From: Siphonodentalium dalli
Lineage: Eukaryota; Mollusca; Scaphopoda; Gadilida; Siphonodentaliidae
Direction: 5' to 3'
DNA length: 64,000 nucleotides
Assembly: GCA_032622095.1 (NCBI GenBank)
Contig: CP136068.1
Span: forward strand, 58,174,025 to 58,238,024
Position numbers and translations under genes: made by a program. Of this stretch, positions 58,428 through 64,000 are shown in pieces. Below the pieces are notes generated by a model, which worked only from the letters and a program-made list of their open reading frames with translations, ran no database searches and was not told the DNA's origin. Within the stretch, counting starts at the first letter, position 1; every line of letters begins with the position of its first letter.

Positions 58428-59469
58428 TAGCAGTTGTCGGCAAGAAAACTTGCAAATTTTCAGCCAGTCCACACTTAGCATGCAAGCGGAAGTGAAATTT
58501 GTGTTCAAATTTTCAGACGACGGTGAATTTATAGTGCGACAATAGGTGATTGTAAAAATCTTTATTGATTTTCAGTGACGGTGAATTGTGATTTGAGAAT
58601 TTTGTAGTTGACGGTGGAGTATATAGCTCGAAAATAGGTGATTTTTCAGAGCAAGTTCGGAAAATAATTTTTCGAATCAACTTTTAGTTGACGGTGAATG
58701 TTAATATTCATTTGTGTTGTTGTGTCAACACGTGATTGATTATATTTCAGTTTTGTTGCCGGACGGCACAATTAACTTGAAATTAGGTGACTTATTGGTG
58801 ACGTCGTGGAAAATTAATTTATTTTTCCATTGTTGAGTTTGTAGTGTGTGATTGATCAGGTTAGATCTGACTTTGAAATTTTTTCAGTTGACGTCAGATA
58901 GCAAGCGGAAATAGGTGACTTGAATATTTAATCGCAGATTAATTTTGAATTTTGATGCGATTTGTAGGTATTAGCTTGGTAGTTAAATTGTAGGTGACTT
59001 ACAGTGTTCTGATTTACAGAAAACTTGAGAAATTTTTATTTTTCAGAAATTTTCTTACGTAGTTGGACTTGAGAATTTTTCTTGAATTAAATTTTTCCGC
59101 AGAATTTTTTTTTTTCCGCAGGTTTAATTACAAAATGAATTTTGTTTTTCAGTGATTTCTGAGTTAGTAGGCAGAAAATACTTAGGTTTTTCTGTATAAG
59201 TTTCAGCGCGTCGGTTTTTCAGATATTGAGTTTAGTCTATTTTCACTTGACGTTTTCAGCGTTCAGCAAGGTTATTACTTTGACCTTTACACTTAGTGAT
59301 TTTTTTCCCCGAATTCTCTTGTAGGTTTCGACTCGAATTATTTTTTATTCCAGTTAGTTAAAGTGACATTTTTTTTTATTTTTTCTCAGAGATATTTCTT
59401 AGAATTTGTAGGTCGATCGTGGTTGAAATATTTTCAAATTTTTCCTAGCTATTTGCGAGTTAGCGAAAG
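58428..59469 (+). repeat. Gypsy leader with degenerate acceptor/donor-like repeats
   Basis: From about 58457 to 59010 a loose unit recurs: a polypyrimidine tract with TTTCAG, then 'ttgacggtgaa', then 'ataGGTGACT' or 'ataGGTGATT'. Examples: TTTCAG at 58511-58516 with AGGTGA at 58544; 58570 with 58635; 58745 with 58785; 58880 with 58913. The pieces resemble 3' splice sites and AG|GTGA donors around very short exon-like blocks. The region ends at an in-frame TAG (59461-59463) just before the start codon. Confidence 0.5.
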
Positions 59470-62400
59470 ATGGCGTCACAGATTTCAGAGGAAGTTATGT
59501 TGAAGATACAGGCTGAGATATTGGAATTGACAGTTCGGATAGAGGAGTTGAAGAGAAATAGTGAAAATAGTTACGATAATAATTACAGCAATGATGATTA
59601 TTACAGAACTGATAATTATAACAGTGGTTATAACTCTTACTCCAGACAGCGTGCGCAGAGATATCGGAATAGGAATCACAGAATGCAGTATACGGAGAGA
59701 AGCGATAATGTTCATTATTTTCAGAAGGAGGCAAATAATGTTTCAGATGTGAGAAATGATTATAGTAATCCCACAAATGATAGGTTACAAGGAGAGTATG
59801 TATCTGGTAGATACACCGGATGTTGGAAATGTGGTGATTTGACGCATAAAGCGTTTGGTTGTAGGAAAGGTGGATACTATCGCTACTATGATAGAAATAA
59901 ATATTTTCGTCCACAGGATAGATCCCGGAGATATATTAACAAATCACAATTTGTTAATGATTCCAGTAAGGAACATTGTATAAATGGAAATGCTACAGAG
60001 TCAGATATTACTGTTTCAGGTTACAATACTAAGGCTCTTGTTGATACAGGTTCGACTTGCTCCACAATTTGCGAGCAATTTTACAGCACTTTCTTGAAAC
60101 ATATTCCTTTGCAGCCCTTGTCTTTTATACTTAATATAGAGTGTGCTGATGGCAAGAAACTCCCTTATCTTGGATACATTCAGTGTCCTATTACAGTTCC
60201 TTCTTTAGGACAAGATTCCAGTAAAGAGTTCATTTTTCTTGTAGTGCCAAACAGTTCTTATAACATGTCAGTGCCAGTTTTGTTAGGAACTAATATCCTT
60301 TCAGAATTCATGCAGTTGTGCAAAGATGCACATGGTAACAGATTTTTACAGAATGCAAACTTGTCATCATCTTGGTTCATGGCATTCAGATGCATGATTT
60401 CTAGAGAGAAAGAACTTGCTAAACACAACTTTGTTCTAGGTCATGTAAAGTCTGCTGAGAATACTCATGTTATTCTCCATCCTAATACTAAGAAAGTTGT
60501 TACTGGTTTTATTGATCATAAGATTCCTTACCAACCCACATGTGCTATTTTGCAGCCTCTTCCAGATGATGAACGGTTCAAATTTTTAGAGATAGGTCCA
60601 TATATTGTGAAATATGATTTCAAGAGCACTGATACTGTTGATGTTCACTTGTCAAATATTTCTTCTAGGACTATTAGTATAGCACCTAACTCTGTTATTT
60701 GTCAGGTACAGCCAGTCTCTGTTGAGCAAGATATTGAAACCTCCCCAGGTTCAGAGACTACTTCTTCATTTATTGATAAAATTACTATTGATGTTTCTTC
60801 TCTTGATGATGTAAAGGATATATCTGTTGCATTGAATCTCATCAAAGAGTTTTCAGATGTTTTTTCACAGCATGATCTTGACTTAGGTTTTTACAGTGCA
60901 GTTAAGCATAGGATCGACATGTATGATTCTACGCCTTTCAAGGATCGTCCGAGACGTTTACCTCCAAGCATGATTGATGAAGTGAGAAATCATCTTCACC
61001 AGTTGTTAGCTGCCGGCATTATACGCCGATCTCACAGTCCATATTCTTCTAATGTTGTTTTAGTTAGGAAGAAGGGTTCAAATGACCTTCGTATGTGTAC
61101 AGATTTTAGAATTTTAAATAAACGCACTATTCCAGATAATTATGCACTCCCTAGGCCTGAAGACCTTTTTGATTACTTAGCAGGTGCCAAGTACTACTCA
61201 GTTCTCGACCTCAAATCTGGTTTTCATCAATTGGAGATTGCAGAGGAGCACAAGGAGAGAACAGCTTTTACTGTTGGAGGTCTAGGTTTCTATGAATATA
61301 ATAGACTTGCATTTGGTTTGAACAATAGTCCTTCTAGCTTTCAGAGAATGATGGAAGACTGCCTCGATGGTCTTAACAGGAAAATATGTAATATTTATGT
61401 TGATGACGTCATTGTATGGTCAAAATCTGTTCCAGAGATGTTGGAGCGACTTAGACTTGTTTTTGACAGGCTCAGAGAATGTGGTTTGAAACTGGCTCCA
61501 GCAAAGTGTAAATTTTTCATGCGCCGTGTCTCATATGTAGGCCATGTAGTTTCAGAGAAAGGTATCGAGACAGATCCTGCGAAAGTTGACAAAATTGTCA
61601 ACTGGCCAGTTCCCAAGAACTCTGATCAATTGCGATCATTTCTTGGCTTTGCAGGATACTACAGAAAATATTGTCCTAATTTTTCCAGGATTGCTAAGCC
61701 CTTGACAGATTTACTTCCCCCTACAAATACAAAGAAGCCAAAGAACAAGGTTAAATCCTCTTTTACAGGGAAATGGAAATGGGAGCATGAGCAGCAGTCT
61801 GCTTTTGATACTTTGAAAGATCGTCTTTCTAATCCCCCCATTTTAGGTTACCCCGATTACAGCAGGCCCTTTGAAGTCCATACTGATGCGTCCCTTCATG
61901 GTTTAGGTTGTGTCCTTTACCAAGAGATCGATGGCGTGAAGAGAGTTATTGCGTATGGCAGCCGAGGAACCACAGCAGCAGAAAAGAATTACCCAGCACA
62001 TAAGTTAGAATTTTTAGCTTTAAAATGGGCAGTTACAGAAAAGTTTTATGACTATTTATATGGTAATTATTTTGTAGTGTATACTGATAACAATCCCTTA
62101 ACTTATGTTTTAACTTCAGCCAAATTAGATGCCACTGGACAGAGATGGTTATCAGCCTTAGGTTCTTTTAAATTTGATATTGTTTACAGACCCGGTAAAT
62201 TTAATACCGATGCAGATGCCTTATCCAGGTTGGATACACCTCCTCCAGATATTATTACAAATGATTCAGTACAAGTTATTTGTAATTCATTACAGGTTCA
62301 GCAACCTTTTGTTGAAAGTTTATGTTGCAGCACTGATGTTTTAAATTCTATTCAAGATGATGTAGGCCATGATCTTGATGAAATGAATTATAGGGATTGG

Positions 62401-64000
62401 AGAAGATTGCAGGAAAGAGATGATGTATTGTCCGTATGGTTATCAGCCGTGAGAAGAAATAGTTGCCCAAAGAGAAAGTCCCTTCCCCCTTCTAAGCTTC
62501 ATTCAGCATTTTTAAGACATTTTTCTAAGCTTAGGTTGCAGCGAGGAGTTCTTTATAGAGAGTCCACTTTTAATGGTAAAACCACCACTCAGCTTGTTTT
62601 ACCATATTCACAGATTACTTTTGTTCTTAAATCATTACATAATGATATAGGACATCCAGGTCGTGACAGAACAGTTTCACTTGTGAAAGAAAGGTTTTAT
62701 TTTCCAGGTATCGACAGTGCTGTCGATGATTGGATAAAACATTGTCATAGATGTATTCGAGTTAAAACTAATCCGAATTTCAGAGCCCCTTTAGTATCCA
62801 TCACTACTTCTCAACCTCTTGAACTTGTTTGTATTGATTTTCTTACTCTTGATTGTTCTAAAGGTGGTTACCAATATGTTCTTGTTATGACAGATCATTT
62901 TACTAAATATGCACAGGCTTATCCTACAAGGAACATGACTGCAAAGACTACTGCTGATGTATTGTTTAACAATTTCTTTATTCATTATGGTTATCCTCAA
63001 CGTATTCATAGTGATCAAGGTGCTAATTTTGAATCTCAACTTATTTCTGAACTTTGTCAGCTTTGCAGCATCAAGAAGTCCCGAACTACTCCTTATCATC
63101 CGATGGGGAATGGTGTTACAGAGCGATTTAATCGCACACTTATTAGTATGTTAGGTACTCTTAATCCTGACCAGAAACATGACTGGAAATCACATATAGG
63201 TCCTCTTGTTCATGCTTACAATTGTACTAGGCATGAAACTACTGGTTTTGCTCCTTTTCAGTTGATGTTCGGAAGAGAACCACGGTTACCTCTTGATGTT
63301 TTATTCGGTCTGAATAAACCTGATTCTGATCAAACTTCTTATTGTGATTATGTTTCAGACCTTAGACAGAGACTTTCTGATTCTTACAGATTAGCATCCA
63401 AATCTATGTCTGGTGCTCAGAGTAGTAATGCCAAATATTATAATCGAAAGCTTCGTGGTGCAACTATACATGTAGGTGATAGAGTCTTAGTAAAGACATT
63501 AGCTTTCGAAGGCAGACATAAATTGGCAGATAAATATGATTCTGAAGTTTATACTGTTAAATCTCAACCTAATTCTGACATTCCTGTTTTTAATTTAGAA
63601 GATGACAGTGGAAAGCAAAGAACTTTACATAGGAACCACTTGTTGCCTATTGGTTCTTTACCCTTTGACTTTCCAGATGACGACACAGCCCTTAAATCTC
63701 CTCTTGAACAGAGAGATGCTGATGCCCCAATTGTAGATCCTCTTTTCCCACCTGTACGGCCACCAGAGCCTAAGGTGCGGAAACGTCGTATTTCAGGTAC
63801 TGGTAGTGTTACTTCACGTGATGAAGTTCGTGATAACCATATTAATGGTTCAGACCATATAGATGGTTCAGATGAAGAATCGGTGATATTGTTTGTTCCA
63901 CAGGGCGTTGCAGGTATAAAATCTGCTCCTAATGCAGTGGACAGTTCAGCTCCATCTCGTCGGGGTGACGACTTTCCTGCGAGATTGGAAGCTGGTGGTA
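59470..64000 (+). CDS. pol: Ty3/Gypsy retrotransposon polyprotein (PR-RT-RNaseH-IN), open at the window edge
   Basis: This is a single uninterrupted frame of more than 1510 codons. ATG is at 59470 with A at -3 and G at +4; a TAG lies three codons upstream. Residues 1-34 look coiled-coil (EILELTVRIEELK), then an Asn/Tyr-rich stretch, then one CCHC knuckle (C118-x2-C-x4-H-x4-C131). Protease has DTGS at 192-195. Reverse transcriptase has D580 and YVDD at 643-646. RNase H has D806, E847, D873 and the ADALSR end. Integrase has H1057-x4-H1062...C1092-x2-C1095 and D1123, D1182, E1218 with the usual 35-residue spacing. The order RT-RH-IN is that of Ty3/Gypsy. No capsid domain, GPY/F signature or chromodomain is visible. 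All catalytic residues are present, so the copy may be young. The C-terminus and 3' LTR are beyond the edge. Confidence 0.95.
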   Translation, partial: MASQISEEVMLKIQAEILELTVRIEELKRNSENSYDNNYSNDDYYRTDNYNSGYNSYSRQRAQRYRNRNHRMQYTERSDNVHYFQKEANNVSDVRNDYSNPTNDRLQGEYVSGRYTGCWKCGDLTHKAFGCRKGGYYRYYDRNKYFRPQDRSRRYINKSQFVNDSSKEHCINGNATESDITVSGYNTKALVDTGSTCSTICEQFYSTFLKHIPLQPLSFILNIECADGKKLPYLGYIQCPITVPSLGQDSSKEFIFLVVPNSSYNMSVPVLLGTNILSEFMQLCKDAHGNRFLQNANLSSSWFMAFRCMISREKELAKHNFVLGHVKSAENTHVILHPNTKKVVTGFIDHKIPYQPTCAILQPLPDDERFKFLEIGPYIVKYDFKSTDTVDVHLSNISSRTISIAPNSVICQVQPVSVEQDIETSPGSETTSSFIDKITIDVSSLDDVKDISVALNLIKEFSDVFSQHDLDLGFYSAVKHRIDMYDSTPFKDRPRRLPPSMIDEVRNHLHQLLAAGIIRRSHSPYSSNVVLVRKKGSNDLRMCTDFRILNKRTIPDNYALPRPEDLFDYLAGAKYYSVLDLKSGFHQLEIAEEHKERTAFTVGGLGFYEYNRLAFGLNNSPSSFQRMMEDCLDGLNRKICNIYVDDVIVWSKSVPEMLERLRLVFDRLRECGLKLAPAKCKFFMRRVSYVGHVVSEKGIETDPAKVDKIVNWPVPKNSDQLRSFLGFAGYYRKYCPNFSRIAKPLTDLLPPTNTKKPKNKVKSSFTGKWKWEHEQQSAFDTLKDRLSNPPILGYPDYSRPFEVHTDASLHGLGCVLYQEIDGVKRVIAYGSRGTTAAEKNYPAHKLEFLALKWAVTEKFYDYLYGNYFVVYTDNNPLTYVLTSAKLDATGQRWLSALGSFKFDIVYRPGKFNTDADALSRLDTPPPDIITNDSVQVICNSLQVQQPFVESLCCSTDVLNSIQDDVGHDLDEMNYRDWRRLQERDDVLSVWLSAVRRNSCPKRKSLPPSKLHSAFLRHFSKLRLQRGVLYRESTFNGKTTTQLVLPYSQITFVLKSLHNDIGHPGRDRTVSLVKERFYFPGIDSAVDDWIKHCHRCIRVKTNPNFRAPLVSITTSQPLELVCIDFLTLDCSKGGYQYVLVMTDHFTKYAQAYPTRNMTAKTTADVLFNNFFIHYGYPQRIHSDQGANFESQLISELCQLCSIKKSRTTPYHPMGNGVTERFNRTLISMLGTLNPDQKHDWKSHIGPLVHAYNCTRHETTGFAPFQLMFGREPRLPLDVLFGLNKPDSDQTSYCDYVSDLRQRLSDSYRLASKSMSGAQSSNAKYYNRKLRGATIHVGDRVLVKTLAFEGRHKLADKYDSEVYTVKSQPNSDIPVFNLEDDSGKQRTLHRNHLLPIGSLPFDFPDDDTALKSPLEQRDADAPIVDPLFPPVRPPEPKVRKRRISGTGSVTSRDEVRDNHINGSDHIDGSDEESVILFVPQGVAGIKSAPNAVDSSAPSRRGDDFPARLEAGG

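Noticed and set aside
59495-59914. Minus-strand frame of 139 codons rich in His/Tyr/Asn
   Set aside because: It is antisense to the intact N-terminal part of the Gypsy polyprotein.

Overview
The window looks like AT-rich nuclear DNA from a marine invertebrate, most likely a mollusc or another lophotrochozoan. Evidence for a eukaryote: a spliced ribosomal-protein gene (eS25), many transposable elements, and no operons. Evidence for a mollusc is weaker. It rests on repeats with tandem monomers of about 155-170 bp bounded by short inverted ends and a 3' hairpin, which resemble the bivalve 'pearl'/Helentron class. I could not test the taxon.

Conventional gene content is small. Two internal exons of RPS25 lie on the minus strand (20987-22291). 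Its first and last coding exons were not found. At 54754-54969 there is a short coding-like fragment of unknown origin. All other convincing coding sequence belongs to mobile elements: a Ty3/Gypsy polyprotein still open at the right edge (59470-64000), fragments of an invertebrate protein family ending in a Tesmin/TSO1-like CXC domain (8453-13656 and 25247-25648), a C2H2 zinc-finger frame inside a TIR element (6471-6899), a Tigger-like C-terminal tail with a PIP-box-like motif (10214-10498), and an unknown acidic Ser/Thr-rich protein cut in two by a hAT-like element (44129-47904).

Layout: 1-2.2 kb, repeat fragments and two hairpin elements. 2.2-5.9 kb, a composite Helentron-like element carrying one copy of a duplicated segment (B). 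5.9-6.9 kb, the zinc-finger TIR element. 7.7-15.0 kb, a large element with long inverted arms that holds the CXC pseudogene and a nested Tigger remnant. 15.9-20.4 kb, three head-to-tail copies of Helentron-like family A. 21.0-22.3 kb, RPS25. 22.8-35.5 kb, further family A elements mixed with a foldback element, a CXC fragment and a MITE. 35.8-39.4 kb, the second copy of B, carrying two later insertions. 39.4-41.2 kb, an A/C chimera. 41.5-50.5 kb, a deeply nested block of elements. 51.0-51.6 kb, a palindromic tandem array. 53.1-54.5 kb, tandem 640-bp repeats rich in TCAAGGTCA. 55.4-64.0 kb, a Gypsy element with a candidate 5' LTR end and PBS, an unusual leader and an intact pol.

The most interesting structural signals are: (1) three sequence-distinct families with the same tandem-monomer plus 3'-hairpin architecture, two of which have exchanged ends; (2) a CXC-domain gene enclosed by long composite inverted arms; (3) a nested hAT pair with perfect 8-bp target duplications that splits an open frame; (4) an array of GCTAAAGAGCGGTA-type palindromes; (5) an open Gypsy pol frame with no visible capsid domain, preceded by a leader of repeated acceptor-like and donor-like motifs.
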